64,000 nucleotides of DNA from RUG12519 sp045649685 (GTDB lineage: Bacteria > Bacillota > Clostridia > Oscillospirales > Ruminococcaceae): assembly GCA_045649685.1 (NCBI GenBank), contig JAZRQJ010000011.1, positions 55,257 to 119,256 on the forward strand, given 5' to 3'. The notes beneath the pieces are model-generated. The model was not told where the DNA came from. It saw only the letters and a program-made list of their open reading frames with translations, and searched no databases. Made by a program: the position numbers and the translations under genes. This document shows positions 54,034-63,944 of this stretch, one piece after another. How positions within the stretch are numbered: the first letter of the stretch is position 1; each line of letters begins with the position of its first letter.

Positions 54034-54116
54034 AATTGCTTAAAAATACTTGAATAATTTTTATTATGTGTTAGAATTAAATTCAAAGTGAAGTTAATTT
54101 TGAGGAGGAATAAACA

Positions 54117-55316
54117 ATGGCAAAAGCAAAATTTGAAAGAAATAAGCCGCATATTAACATTGGTACTATTGGTCACGTTGACCATGGTAAAACTACATTA
54201 ACTGCAGCAATAACAAAAACTCTTGGTATGAAAGGTCAAGCTGATTTTGTTGACTATGCAAATATAGATAAGGCTCCAGAAGAGCGTGAACGTGGAATAA
54301 CAATTAATACTGCACACGTTGAGTATGAAACAGAAAAACGTCATTATGCACACGTTGACTGTCCAGGACATGCTGACTATGTTAAAAACATGATCACAGG
54401 TGCTGCTCAGATGGATGGTGCTATATTGGTTGTATCAGCAGCAGATGGTCCAATGCCGCAGACACGTGAGCACATTTTGCTTGCACGTCAGGTTGGTGTT
54501 CCATATATAGTTGTTTTCATGAACAAAGTTGATCAGGTTGATGACGAAGAGTTCTTGGAATTGGTAGAAATGGAAATTCGTGACTTGCTTTCTGAGTATG
54601 ATTTTCCAGGTGATGATATTCCAATCATCAAAGGTTCTGCTTTGAAAGTTTTGGAAGCTCCAAACGATATTAACGATCCAGCATATGCTCCAATCATTGA
54701 ATTGATGGACGCAGTTGACGAGTATATTCCTACTCCTGAAAGAAAATCAGATCTTCCTTTCCTTATGCCTGTTGAAGACGTTATGACAATTTCTGGTCGT
54801 GGTACAGTTGCTACAGGTCGTGTTGAAAGAGGAAAATTGAATGTTTCTGACGAAGTAGAAATCATTGGTCTTACAGAAGAACGCGCAAAAACAGTTATTA
54901 CAGGAATTGAAATGTTCCGTAAAACTTTGGATTACGCAGAGGCTGGAGATAACATTGGTGCACTTTTACGTGGTGTTTCACGTGAAGAAATTCAACGTGG
55001 TCAGGTTCTTTGTGCTCCAGGTTCAATTAACCCACATACTAAATTCCGTGGGTCAGTTTACGTATTGAAGAAAGATGAGGGTGGTCGTCATACTCCATTC
55101 TTCAACAACTATCGTCCACAGTTCTATTTCAGAACAACAGACGTTACAGGTGTTGTAAATCTTCCTGAAGGTACAGAAATGTGTATGCCTGGAGATAACG
55201 TAGAAATGAACGTTGAGTTGATTACTCCAATCGCTATTGAAAATGGTTTGCGTTTTGCTATCCGTGAAGGTGGTAGAACTGTTGGTTCCGGTGTTGTTAC
55301 TGAAATTAACGAGTAA
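54117..55316 (+). CDS. tuf: Translation elongation factor Tu
   Basis: A 399-residue GTPase delivering aminoacyl-tRNA. ATG 54117 follows GAGGAGG. GHVDHGKTTL (G1), ERGITINTAHVEYE (switch I), DCPGHADYVKNMI (G3), NKVD (G4) and the C-terminal barrel with RTTDVTGVVNLPEGTEMCMP are intact. Codon use shifts to fewer A/T-ending choices (CGT, GGT, GTT), as expected for the most highly expressed gene here. A terminator closes the operon. Confidence 0.98.
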   Translation: MAKAKFERNKPHINIGTIGHVDHGKTTLTAAITKTLGMKGQADFVDYANIDKAPEERERGITINTAHVEYETEKRHYAHVDCPGHADYVKNMITGAAQMDGAILVVSAADGPMPQTREHILLARQVGVPYIVVFMNKVDQVDDEEFLELVEMEIRDLLSEYDFPGDDIPIIKGSALKVLEAPNDINDPAYAPIIELMDAVDEYIPTPERKSDLPFLMPVEDVMTISGRGTVATGRVERGKLNVSDEVEIIGLTEERAKTVITGIEMFRKTLDYAEAGDNIGALLRGVSREEIQRGQVLCAPGSINPHTKFRGSVYVLKKDEGGRHTPFFNNYRPQFYFRTTDVTGVVNLPEGTEMCMPGDNVEMNVELITPIAIENGLRFAIREGGRTVGSGVVTEINE

Positions 55317-55337
55317 TTAAAGAAAAAAATATATTTT

Positions 55338-55374
55338 AAAGGTTGATGGCTTTTGCTATCAACTTTTTTATTTT
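55338..55374 (+). terminator. Rho-independent terminator after tuf
   Basis: AAGGTTGATGGC (55339-55350) pairs with GCTATCAACTTT (55355-55366) around TTTT, followed by T-rich sequence. Confidence 0.9.
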
Positions 55375-55386
55375 ATAATATGTGTA

Positions 55387-55415
55387 TTGTGTATGGGCGA
55401 TAAATTTGATATAAT
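55387..55415 (+). promoter_or_regulatory. Candidate promoter of sbcDC
   Basis: TTGTGT (55387-55392), a 17-base spacer and TATAAT (55410-55415), about 50 bases before sbcD. Confidence 0.5.
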
Positions 55416-55465
55416 CATGAATAAAGACAACAACGTTTTTAAAAGATAAAATTGGAGGTATTGTA

Positions 55466-56590
55466 TTGCGTATATTGCATACAGCTGATTGGCATATAGG
55501 ACGCTTTTTAAATAAATATAGTTTAATTGAAGATCAAGCCCATTTTTTGAATTGGCTTATTTCGGTTATTAAAAATGAAAAAATAGATGTTTTAATTGTG
55601 GCGGGGGATATATATAATAGTGCTGTTCCTTCTGCAGCTGCTGTTGAACTGTTAGATGAATTTTTAACTAAAGTTATAATTGAACTACAAATACCTGCTT
55701 TAATTATATCTGGAAATCACGACTCACCACAAAAATTAAGCTTTTCTTCCAAAATATTAGAAAGATCTGGTCTAACCATTTGTGGTGGAATTAGTGGAAT
55801 AAAGCATATTAAATTTGATGCTGTGTTTGGAACGGTTGGTTTTACTCTCTTACCTTATGTAGATCCTGCAATGGTTAAAGAATATTTTGATGTTGATAAA
55901 GTTTCTAGTTTTGATTCTGCAATTGAAGTAGTTGCAAAAAATAAAATATATAATAATATATATTGTGATGTAAACATATTGTGTACGCATGGAACTTATA
56001 TGGATTTTGGTTTTAATAACTTGGAATATTGTGATTCGGAAATTTCTATTGGCGGTAGTGATATTGTAAATTTAGACAAGTTTAAAAATTTTGATTATAT
56101 TGCATTAGGGCATTTACATGGACCTCAAAAAGCCGGTGAAAAAGGACGATATTCGGGCTCACCTTTAAAATATTCAGTTAGTGAAGCGAGTCATAAAAAG
56201 CAAGTAGTTGTGGTTGACATAAATAATGATAAAAATATAAATGTAGAAAAAATATTTGTTGAGCCTTTGCGTGATTTAAGAATTTTGTGTGGAAATTTTG
56301 AAGATATAATGAAAATCAAAACAAATGATTATGTTTCTGTGCAACTTACGGATGAAAATTTTATTATAGATCCTCATGGGCGTATAAGGACAGTGTGTCC
56401 TAATATATTGGATTTAAGTTATGTTAATATTAAATTGGATAATACTAGGACTGCTCAGCATATTATACAAAAATGTCCCCAAGAGTTGTTTGTGGACTTC
56501 TATAAAGATGTTGTTGGGAAAGATATGAACGAATTGGAAAAGCAACTTCTTGAAAGAGTGATGGAGGAATTAAAGAATGAGACCAATTAA
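55466..56590 (+). CDS. sbcD: Exonuclease SbcCD nuclease subunit D
   Basis: The Mre11-type metallophosphoesterase subunit, which cuts hairpins, palindromic cruciforms and blocked DNA ends with SbcC. The five phosphoesterase motifs are present: HTADWHIGR, VAGDIYNSAVPS, SGNHDSPQKL, CTHGTY and ALGHLHGPQ. The start is TTG 55466, six bases after GGAGGT, giving MRILHTADWHIG. 374 residues is normal. The sbcC start overlaps its 3' end by 14 bases. Confidence 0.95.
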   Translation: MRILHTADWHIGRFLNKYSLIEDQAHFLNWLISVIKNEKIDVLIVAGDIYNSAVPSAAAVELLDEFLTKVIIELQIPALIISGNHDSPQKLSFSSKILERSGLTICGGISGIKHIKFDAVFGTVGFTLLPYVDPAMVKEYFDVDKVSSFDSAIEVVAKNKIYNNIYCDVNILCTHGTYMDFGFNNLEYCDSEISIGGSDIVNLDKFKNFDYIALGHLHGPQKAGEKGRYSGSPLKYSVSEASHKKQVVVVDINNDKNINVEKIFVEPLRDLRILCGNFEDIMKIKTNDYVSVQLTDENFIIDPHGRIRTVCPNILDLSYVNIKLDNTRTAQHIIQKCPQELFVDFYKDVVGKDMNELEKQLLERVMEELKNETN

Positions 56591-59501
56591 ATTAAAAATG
56601 GTTGCTTTTGGTCCATACGCTAAAACTGAAGAGATAGATTTTTCTCTATTTCAAAATGAAAATCTGTTTTTAATTTCTGGTGATACAGGTGCGGGGAAGA
56701 CTACGATTTTTGATGCAATTTGTTTTGTTTTGTATGGTAGTGTTAGTGGGCAAAGAAAGGAAAGCAGAAGTTTAAAAAGTGATTTTTCAAGTGAAGAGAG
56801 TTTGTGTTATGTTGAACTAGAATTTGAATCTAAAGGGAAAATATATAAAATTTGTAGGTCACCGGATCAACTGGTTGCTAAATCGAGAGGAGATGGCTTT
56901 AAAAAACATAAACATCAGGCAGAATTGAAAATGCCAGATGGGAAAATAGAGAACAATTTGAAAGAAATATCACGCTTAATAAACGAGCAAATTATAGGAA
57001 TAGATAAGATTAATTTTAATAAGCTTGTTATGCTACCTCAGGGGCAGTTTCAAAAATTGTTAACTGAAAGAGGTGAAGAACAATCTAAAACATTTAGAAA
57101 ACTTTTTGGAACTGAGATTTATGAAATAATTACCAATAAAATTTTTGAGCATAAGCAATGTGTATTAAAAAAATATGAAGATTCCAATAAAAGAAATTTG
57201 GAAAAAATAAAACACATAATAACTGAAGATGAAGATTTAGTTAATTTATTAAAAGAGGAACATGTTGAAATATGTGATGTTATAGGTTTATTATCTAAAC
57301 AAAATATAAGCGATGAATTGAAACTTAAAGGCTTAATAGATGATTTACATAATTTAGATATAACATTACAAAAACTTGAAGGCAAAATTCAAATTGCAAT
57401 TCAGATTCAAAAGAAGCAAATTGAGAAAGATAAACTAGAAAAATGTATCAATGAGTTAGCTGAAAAAAAGCCAGATGCTGATAATTTAAAAAATAAGATG
57501 GAAATGGTTAAACGACTTGAAAAGGCCGAAATAATATATATATCCTATAAAAATTTAAGTTGTGATTTAGCCAATAAAGAGGATCAAATAAAAAAATTAG
57601 AGCAAGAAATTGAAAAACAAAATAATAATGTGAAGATTTGTCAGAAGCATGTTGGTGAGCTTAAAAATTTACAAGATAAATTACAAAATATAGATTTGAA
57701 ATATGTTAAATTATTGAATGCAAAAAAAATATTAGAATTGGTTGATAAAATTGATTATAAAATTAAAGTTGAACAGAACAAGGCAAGAAAAATAGAAGAA
57801 GAAATTACTATTTTAAATGCCAAAAATAATCTGGTATTGTTAAAAGATGAAGCTAAATGTGAGACTGAAGCAATTGATAATTTAAAGAAAATAATTAGGT
57901 TAAAAAATGACTATGAAAATTGTAAAAAGAAATTTAAAATATATAATGATAATTATTTAGAAGGGTGCAAAAATTTTTATGAGCAACAAGCATATGTTTT
58001 ATCCAAAGATTTAAGAGAGGGGAAACCATGTCCAGTTTGTGGATCATTAAATCATCCTCAAAAGCCTAGTAATTTTGATCGAGAAGTTATTACACAGAGT
58101 AAAATAGAAAACTTAAGAATGATGGTTGACTCACAAAAAGACCAGTTGAGTAAAATAGAATATGAAATTAAAATATTGAATATTGCTATCGAGAGTGTTG
58201 ATGGGCATGCTGTAAATTATGGAGAACTTTTGCAAATTCACGAGAAAAACTTAGAAAAAATTCGTGAAAAACTAAAAACACAAATTCCTAAAAATTTATG
58301 GAAAACTGAAGTAGATGAAAACGAAAATTATACGGATAGTATATCTAAACTAAAAATAGATCAAAGTAAATTTTTGACTAATTGTGATGAATTAAGTAAA
58401 CAAAAAATGGAGTATCTTAAAAATATTCCTGTTGAGCTGCAAAATTTTAATCAATTAGATAAATATGAAAAAGAACTTTCAAATGAACAAAACATTTTAA
58501 AAAAGAAAATAGATGATATTAGAAATGAACATTTAGTTCAAGAGAAAAAGTTGAATGGATTGTTGGGAGAAATGAAGGCTGCAAAACTTAGTTTTTCTGA
58601 GTTAAAAAGTCGTGTTGAAAGTTCAAAAGAACAATTAGATGATCAATTAAAAAGATCTGAGTTTGCATTTGAGGATTTTTTGAAATTTTTACCAAATATT
58701 GAAAAATTAAGACATGAAGTAAAAAAAGAAGAAGATATTTTGAAAGAAATAGATCGTAAAAAGATTGAACTACAAGCTATAGAAAAAGATTTGAAAAATT
58801 TAAAAGTAGAATCTGTTGATGATATTAAGGCAGTAAAACAAAAAAATGAAACGAAAAGGCAAGAGGTTAAGCAGCAGGAAGAAGAATTGCGAAAACGATT
58901 GATAATAAATAAAAACTGTTTGGATGAATTAACACATAACTATAAAAATGTTAAAAAATTAGAGGAAGAGTATAAAGTTGCTAAAACTATGAGTGAAGTT
59001 GCTAAAGGTAATAGAAAGCGGATGGGATTTGAAAAATATGTATTAGCAGCTTGTGTTAATGAGGTTTTGGTTTTTGCAAATATATGGCTTAGCAAAATAA
59101 CGGCTGGTAGATATAAGTTTTCTAAAATAGAAGAAATAGAGTCTCAAGACATTACCTTAAAAATATTTGATGCATATAGCGGTAAAATTAGACATGTAAG
59201 CACGCTTTCTGGTGGAGAAACTTTTGCAGCGTCCTTGTCGCTTTCATTGGGGTTATATGATGTAGTATCTAATAGGTCTGGTGGGGTTGAGTTGGGAACT
59301 ATGCTAATTGATGAGGGGTTTGGTACTTTAGATTCTGAATATTTAAATAGTGTTATTCAGTGTTTAACCACATTACATAAATCGGGTAGAATTATTGGAT
59401 TAATATCGCATATTCCTGAGTTAAAGAGCAGAATAAGATCTCAAATTCAAATTAAACAAAATAAAATGGATAGTGGAAGTAAAATTGAAGTCATATGTTA
59501 A
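56577..59501 (+). CDS. sbcC: Exonuclease SbcCD ATPase subunit C
   Basis: The Rad50-type SMC-like ATPase partner, 974 residues. Head: Walker A ISGDTGAGKTTIFDAICF near residue 34; Q-loop LPQGQFQKLL. About 700 residues of Lys/Glu-rich coiled coil follow, split near residue 485 by the zinc hook GKPCPVCGSLNHPQ that dimerises the complex. The C-terminal head has VSTLSGGETFAASLSLSLGL (signature), MLIDEGFGTLD (Walker B). ATG 56577 follows TGGAGG within sbcD. Intact; acts with SbcD in DNA repair and removal of long palindromes. Confidence 0.95.
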   Translation: MRPIKLKMVAFGPYAKTEEIDFSLFQNENLFLISGDTGAGKTTIFDAICFVLYGSVSGQRKESRSLKSDFSSEESLCYVELEFESKGKIYKICRSPDQLVAKSRGDGFKKHKHQAELKMPDGKIENNLKEISRLINEQIIGIDKINFNKLVMLPQGQFQKLLTERGEEQSKTFRKLFGTEIYEIITNKIFEHKQCVLKKYEDSNKRNLEKIKHIITEDEDLVNLLKEEHVEICDVIGLLSKQNISDELKLKGLIDDLHNLDITLQKLEGKIQIAIQIQKKQIEKDKLEKCINELAEKKPDADNLKNKMEMVKRLEKAEIIYISYKNLSCDLANKEDQIKKLEQEIEKQNNNVKICQKHVGELKNLQDKLQNIDLKYVKLLNAKKILELVDKIDYKIKVEQNKARKIEEEITILNAKNNLVLLKDEAKCETEAIDNLKKIIRLKNDYENCKKKFKIYNDNYLEGCKNFYEQQAYVLSKDLREGKPCPVCGSLNHPQKPSNFDREVITQSKIENLRMMVDSQKDQLSKIEYEIKILNIAIESVDGHAVNYGELLQIHEKNLEKIREKLKTQIPKNLWKTEVDENENYTDSISKLKIDQSKFLTNCDELSKQKMEYLKNIPVELQNFNQLDKYEKELSNEQNILKKKIDDIRNEHLVQEKKLNGLLGEMKAAKLSFSELKSRVESSKEQLDDQLKRSEFAFEDFLKFLPNIEKLRHEVKKEEDILKEIDRKKIELQAIEKDLKNLKVESVDDIKAVKQKNETKRQEVKQQEEELRKRLIINKNCLDELTHNYKNVKKLEEEYKVAKTMSEVAKGNRKRMGFEKYVLAACVNEVLVFANIWLSKITAGRYKFSKIEEIESQDITLKIFDAYSGKIRHVSTLSGGETFAASLSLSLGLYDVVSNRSGGVELGTMLIDEGFGTLDSEYLNSVIQCLTTLHKSGRIIGLISHIPELKSRIRSQIQIKQNKMDSGSKIEVIC

Positions 59502-59506
59502 AAAAT

Positions 59507-59546
59507 AAAAAGCCAGCAACATTTTAGCTTTGCTGGCTTTTGTTTT
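59507..59546. terminator. Bidirectional terminator between sbcC and potD
   Basis: AAAAGCCAGCA (59508-59518) pairs with TGCTGGCTTTT (59531-59541). A and T runs flank it. It reaches the stop codon of the convergent potD gene. Confidence 0.88.
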
Positions 59547-60645
59547 AGTTTCTGATTTCTGTCCACAATGCTTCCATTTTCGTGTTAATATCTTTTGGTA
59601 AATATTTATGTGATTCGCATTTTTTTATTATGTTTTCTGGAGGATATGCTATGGGATTTTGTTTTAAACTTTCATCAAGATTTTCCCACGCGCCAATTAT
59701 TGGAGTAGAATATAAAAGAAAGTTTGCGTTTTCCAGGGCAATATCAGGTCTGCACACAAAATCTATAAATTTATGTGCATTTTCTACATTTTTTGCGTTT
59801 TTTGGTATGCACATACCATCTACAAATATGTTAGATCCTTCTTCGGGAAAACAATATTCAAGATTTGGATTTTCTTTCATCATTGTAAGAATATCTCCTG
59901 AATATGCTGGAGCTATAGCACCCTCATTATTTGCCATTTTATCAAAAATTTGATCCATAATATAGGCTTGAACTATTGGCTTTTGTTTTTTGAGAAGATT
60001 TGCAGCCTTATTGATTTGGTCCAGATTGGTTGTATTTAAAGAATAGCCTAATATTTTTTCTGCTATGGCGAAACTATCTCTGCTGTTTATAAACATAAAA
60101 ACTTCTTTTTCTAATCTTTGATCCCATAGAGATTTCCATCCTTTAACAACATCTGATGCTTTTTCATTTGTTAATTTTTCAATCATTGGGGCATTATAAA
60201 CTAAACCAACAGTTCCCCAGGCATATGGCACGCTATATTCGTCTGTTGGATCATATCCTGAGACACTGCCCTTACAGCTTTTCATAACTCCAGAGTAATT
60301 TTCCAAAGATTTTATGTTTATTTTTTGAATCATATCTTCCTTAATTAAACGGGATATCATATATTCTGACGGAAAAATTAAGTCATAGTCTACACTACCA
60401 TACTTTAATTTTGCGTACATTTGTTCATTTGAATCATATGTTGAAAATACAGAAACTTTTATTCCAGTTTCTTCTTCGAAAGCCTTTATTATATCTAAAG
60501 AATCTGAGGTTCCATTCGCTAAATATTCACCCCAACAGAATATTTTTAATTCGCCGTTAGGATAATTTTTGCTTGAACATCCTGATTGAAATATAGAGCT
60601 TATCAATATTACAAACACCAATGTCATTGACATTAATTTTTTCAT
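59545..60645 (-). CDS. potD: Spermidine/putrescine-binding lipoprotein
   Basis: The extracellular polyamine receptor of the PotABCD importer. The start is ATG 60645 with GGAGAT upstream; a frame from 60657 would begin inside that site. MKKLMSMTLVFVILISSIFQ followed by SGCSS gives a lipobox. Mature motifs: LKIFCWGEYLANGTSDSL (the typical W-x-x-Y start), DYDLIFPSEYMISRLIKED, YAWGTVGLVYN, and ANFLLYSTPI near the end. Last gene of the operon, 29 bases after potC. Confidence 0.93.
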   Translation of the reverse strand: MKKLMSMTLVFVILISSIFQSGCSSKNYPNGELKIFCWGEYLANGTSDSLDIIKAFEEETGIKVSVFSTYDSNEQMYAKLKYGSVDYDLIFPSEYMISRLIKEDMIQKINIKSLENYSGVMKSCKGSVSGYDPTDEYSVPYAWGTVGLVYNAPMIEKLTNEKASDVVKGWKSLWDQRLEKEVFMFINSRDSFAIAEKILGYSLNTTNLDQINKAANLLKKQKPIVQAYIMDQIFDKMANNEGAIAPAYSGDILTMMKENPNLEYCFPEEGSNIFVDGMCIPKNAKNVENAHKFIDFVCRPDIALENANFLLYSTPIIGAWENLDESLKQNPIAYPPENIIKKCESHKYLPKDINTKMEALWTEIRN

Positions 60646-60674
60646 TTTGATCTCCAATTTGTTTTTATAGATTT

Positions 60675-61490
60675 CTAATTTGAATTTAATGATTTTTTCT
60701 TTGATACTTTTTCTGATTTAATATCTAAATAGTTCATTATTATAAGCATAAGTAATATTAAAACAAACATTATTGCAAATAGTGCATTTATTTTTGGAGT
60801 TATTCTTTTTCTAGCCATGGAGTATATTAGAACGGGTAGCGTTTGGAATGAACTTCCTGTTGTAAAATAGCTGACTGCAAAATCATCAAAAGAAATTGAA
60901 AAAGCCATTATAAACGCACTAATAATACCCGGAGTAATTTGTGGAAGAATTATTTTAAAAAAAGCTTTACTGGGAGTACATCCTAAATCTAACGCTGCCT
61001 CTAATAAGTTTGGATCTGTTTGTTTAATTTTGGGAATAATCGTTAGAATAACGTATGGCATACATAAAGTTATGTGTGCAATTAAAACTGTTAAAAATCC
61101 TAGATGACCGCCTACCATATTTAAAATAAATGTCATTAGAAGCATTAAGGAAATCCCCATGACAATATCAGAGTTGATTATAGGAATATAGTTTAAACTC
61201 ATAATTACAGATTGACTACTTTTTTTCATTTTTACTATTTGTAAAGCAGCTATTGTTCCAATAATTGTTGCAATAATCGAAGCTAATATAGCTAAAATAA
61301 AGGAATTTAATAGAGCTGTCATAATAGAATGGTCTTTAAATAGTTCGAAAAACCAATTTAATGTTGGACCATTAAAAACAGTTCTAGATTTTGTTTTATT
61401 AAATGCAAAAATAATCACAACAATAATAGGAAGATATAAAAATATTAATATTATTGAAATGCAAATTTTTGGAATCAATTTACTTATCAT
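60675..61490 (-). CDS. potC: Spermidine/putrescine ABC permease C
   Basis: A 271-residue permease with six helices. YLPIIVVIIFAFNKTKSRTV and SFILAILASIIATIIGTIAA start it; the EAA loop LLEAALDLGCTPSKAFFKII LP pattern contacts PotA; SFDDFAVSYFTTG is the PotC signature. Its ATG overlaps the potB stop (potB ends at 61487). Forms the membrane channel with PotB. Confidence 0.94.
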   Translation of the reverse strand: MISKLIPKICISIILIFLYLPIIVVIIFAFNKTKSRTVFNGPTLNWFFELFKDHSIMTALLNSFILAILASIIATIIGTIAALQIVKMKKSSQSVIMSLNYIPIINSDIVMGISLMLLMTFILNMVGGHLGFLTVLIAHITLCMPYVILTIIPKIKQTDPNLLEAALDLGCTPSKAFFKIILPQITPGIISAFIMAFSISFDDFAVSYFTTGSSFQTLPVLIYSMARKRITPKINALFAIMFVLILLMLIIMNYLDIKSEKVSKKKSLNSN

Positions 61491-62302
61491 TTTTGCAGAC
61501 TCTCCGTTTCAGTTTTATCAAATTTATTTGTTACTGCCATTATAATTACTATTATAATCATTAATATAAACGACATAGCAGAACCAAACCAAGGGTTATA
61601 TGTTGAACCCATAAATTGCGATTCAATTAAATCTCCTATTAAAACGTTAGAACCGCCTCCGAGAAGTTGAGAAATTATGAAAGTTGAAGTTGCTGGAACA
61701 AAAACCATTGAAATTCCAGACACAATTCCAGGAACAGAAAGGGGAAGTATTATGTGACGAAATGTTTGAAAATCGTTTGCTCCTAAATCGTTCCCTGCTT
61801 CAATTAAACTATTATCTATTTTGCTAATAGTTGTATATATTGGAATTATCATAAATGGTAGGAAGTCGTATGTCATACCCAAAATAACAGCAGATGGAGT
61901 GTTTATCATTCGAATTGGATTTAAAGAAATTGCTTTTAAAATATTATTAATTAGACCATTATTTTCTAAAAGAGTCATCCAAGCATAGGTTCTTAGTAGA
62001 AGGTTTGTCCACATGGGCAACATAATTAGCATCAAACATAGTTTTTGATTAGATTTGGATAATTTTGTCATAAAATATGCAAAAGGATATCCAATAACTA
62101 AGCAAATAATTGTTGATATTAGTGCAAAGAGGATAGACCTAAATATAATTTCTATATGATTGCTAATTTTACAAATATTTTCTAATGTAAATTCAAAAGA
62201 TTCGTTAGTGAATGCAAACCATACTATCATCAAAGAAGGGATTACAGTAAAAAAAATCATCCATAAACCGTATGGCAGAAATTTTATAGAAACTTTATTC
62301 AC
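61487..62302 (-). CDS. potB: Spermidine/putrescine ABC permease B
   Basis: A 271-residue permease. FALISTIICLVIGYPFAYFM, LMLIMLPMWTNLLLRTYAW and the EAA loop SLIEAGNDLGANDFQTFRHI are characteristic of PotB. The start is GTG 62302, inside the end of potA (8-base overlap). Pairs with PotC. Confidence 0.94.
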   Translation of the reverse strand: MNKVSIKFLPYGLWMIFFTVIPSLMIVWFAFTNESFEFTLENICKISNHIEIIFRSILFALISTIICLVIGYPFAYFMTKLSKSNQKLCLMLIMLPMWTNLLLRTYAWMTLLENNGLINNILKAISLNPIRMINTPSAVILGMTYDFLPFMIIPIYTTISKIDNSLIEAGNDLGANDFQTFRHIILPLSVPGIVSGISMVFVPATSTFIISQLLGGGSNVLIGDLIESQFMGSTYNPWFGSAMSFILMIIIVIIMAVTNKFDKTETESLQK

Positions 62303-63692
62303 ATTTGCTTACCTCCACCTGATCGAAGTCAAATTTTAATCCGAGTTCTGTTCCAACTTCTTCTTCATTTTCAGAATTTACCAAAATATATTGGTCGCTG
62401 TCATCTGTATCATCTAAATAAAAATACATTTCATTGTATGCACCTTTATATATTATTGAATCTAGGGTTAAGACTAAGTCGGCAAAATCACTAGACACCA
62501 AAGAAATACTATTTGGCGGTATTGTTAGCTGCACAGTGGAACCAGGACTTATATTTAAATCATCTTTTTCAAACACAATATCCATAAATTTAATTGTGTT
62601 TTCTTCAATAACTTCTGCTTTAAGAATATTGGTAGTTTGGTCAAATAATTTGGACATTATATGAATATCATCTGGATAAAAAGTTAAACCAACCTTTTCT
62701 CCTTTTTTAAAATATTTTGTTGTATGAACCAACCAATACATGTCTTGGGCAAAAACTTCAATTTCATAGTGAACGCCTTTAAAAACGACCGAATCTATAA
62801 CACCAGTGAATTTTACGTCGCTTTTATTTTTTGGTACTATTTGTAAATCTTCAGGTCTTATTACAACATCTACAGGTTGTTTTGGTTTAAATCCTTTGTC
62901 AACACACTCAAATTCTTTTTGTGCAAAACTAACTTTATAGTCTTTTAGCATAATACCATTTAATATATTACTTTGACCTATAAAATCTGCAACAAAAGCA
63001 TTTTTTGGTTCATTATAAATGTCTTCTGGAGAACCAATTTGTTGAATTTCTCCTTCATTCATGACAACAATAGTATCACTCATTGTTAGGGCTTCTTCCT
63101 GATCATGAGTTACATATATAAATGTAGTGTTAAGTTGTTGTTGCATCTCTTTTAACTCTAGTTGCATTTCTTTTCTTAATTTAAGATCTAGCGCCGAAAG
63201 TGGTTCATCTAGTAACAAGATTTTTGGTCTATTAACAAGAGCTCTAGCTATTGCAATTCTTTGTTGCTGACCGCCAGATAGTTGAGAAGGTTTGCGTTTT
63301 TCAAAACCTTCTAAATTAACAACTTTTAATAGTCTAGACACACGATATTTTATTTCATCTTTTGGTAAGTTTTGTATTTTTAATCCAAAAGCTATATTAT
63401 CAAACACATTTAAGTGAGGGAAGAGAGCGTAGCGTTGAAAAACAGTGTTAACAGTGCGTTTATATGGAGGTATGTTGTTGACATTTTCACCGTCAAAGAA
63501 AATTTGGCCAGAATCTGGTTTTAAAAATCCAGCAATTATTTTTAAGATAGTTGTTTTGCCACAGCCAGAAGGTCCTAAAAAAGTAACAAATTCTCTATCT
63601 CTTACATATAAATTTAAGTTGTCTAAAATTGTTTGTCCATCAAATGAAATGGATATATTTTTTAATTCAATTATATTATTAATTTTTTTCAT
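62295..63692 (-). CDS. potA: Polyamine ABC transporter ATPase with two TOBE-like C-terminal repeats
   Basis: A 465-residue ABC ATPase, about 90-100 longer than usual PotA. Walker A GPSGCGKTTIL, VFQRYALFPHL, signature QLSGGQQQRIAIARAL, Walker B ILLLDEPLSALD and switch VTHDQEEAL are intact. After residue 270 come two related segments, IDSVVFKGVHYEIEVFAQ (near 316) and LDSIIYKGAYNEMYFYLD (near 430), which look like a duplicated TOBE domain. TOBE domains can bind ligand and tune transport. The start is ATG 63692 with a weak GGG site. It leads the potABCD operon. Confidence 0.93.
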   Translation of the reverse strand: MKKINNIIELKNISISFDGQTILDNLNLYVRDREFVTFLGPSGCGKTTILKIIAGFLKPDSGQIFFDGENVNNIPPYKRTVNTVFQRYALFPHLNVFDNIAFGLKIQNLPKDEIKYRVSRLLKVVNLEGFEKRKPSQLSGGQQQRIAIARALVNRPKILLLDEPLSALDLKLRKEMQLELKEMQQQLNTTFIYVTHDQEEALTMSDTIVVMNEGEIQQIGSPEDIYNEPKNAFVADFIGQSNILNGIMLKDYKVSFAQKEFECVDKGFKPKQPVDVVIRPEDLQIVPKNKSDVKFTGVIDSVVFKGVHYEIEVFAQDMYWLVHTTKYFKKGEKVGLTFYPDDIHIMSKLFDQTTNILKAEVIEENTIKFMDIVFEKDDLNISPGSTVQLTIPPNSISLVSSDFADLVLTLDSIIYKGAYNEMYFYLDDTDDSDQYILVNSENEEEVGTELGLKFDFDQVEVSKCE

Positions 63693-63752
63693 AAGCTTAA
63701 ACCCATTTTATATTATTTTAAATTTTAAAACTGTACAATATAAACCAATATT

Positions 63753-63781
63753 ATTTTAAATTTATTAGTATTAATTGTCAA
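63753..63781 (-). promoter_or_regulatory. Promoter of the potABCD operon
   Basis: On the minus strand: TTGACA (complement of 63776-63781), a 17-base spacer and TAAAAT (complement of 63753-63758), about 60 bases before potA. Confidence 0.75.
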
Positions 63782-63782
63782 G

Positions 63783-63794
63783 ATATTTATCATA
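63783..63794. repeat. Third copy of the palindrome arm motif, abutting the pot promoter
   Basis: ATATTTATCATA occurs here, one base from the -35 box of the pot promoter, and again as the outer 12 bases of both arms of the palindrome at 63891-63944. Confidence 0.6.
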
Positions 63795-63890
63795 CTAGTT
63801 ATATTTGTATAATTTTAATGGTATGTAAAAATATTGATGTTTTTAGAATTTAGAAAAGACACATGTTAAATTTTATCAAATAAGTTTTCC

Positions 63891-63944
63891 ATATTTATCA
63901 TATATAATATTTGCAATATTGCAAATATTATATATGATAAATAT
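63891..63944. repeat. Perfect 54-bp palindrome
   Basis: The 27-base arm starting ATATTTATCATATATAATAT is followed without spacer by its exact reverse complement; the centre is TTTGCAATATTGCAAA. The symmetry stops at both ends (C at 63890, A at 63945). No T run makes it an obvious terminator. Confidence 0.95.

Noticed and set aside
63891..63944. The palindrome as a transcription terminator
   Set aside because: Neither side is followed by a proper T run, and no gene end is adjacent within the window.
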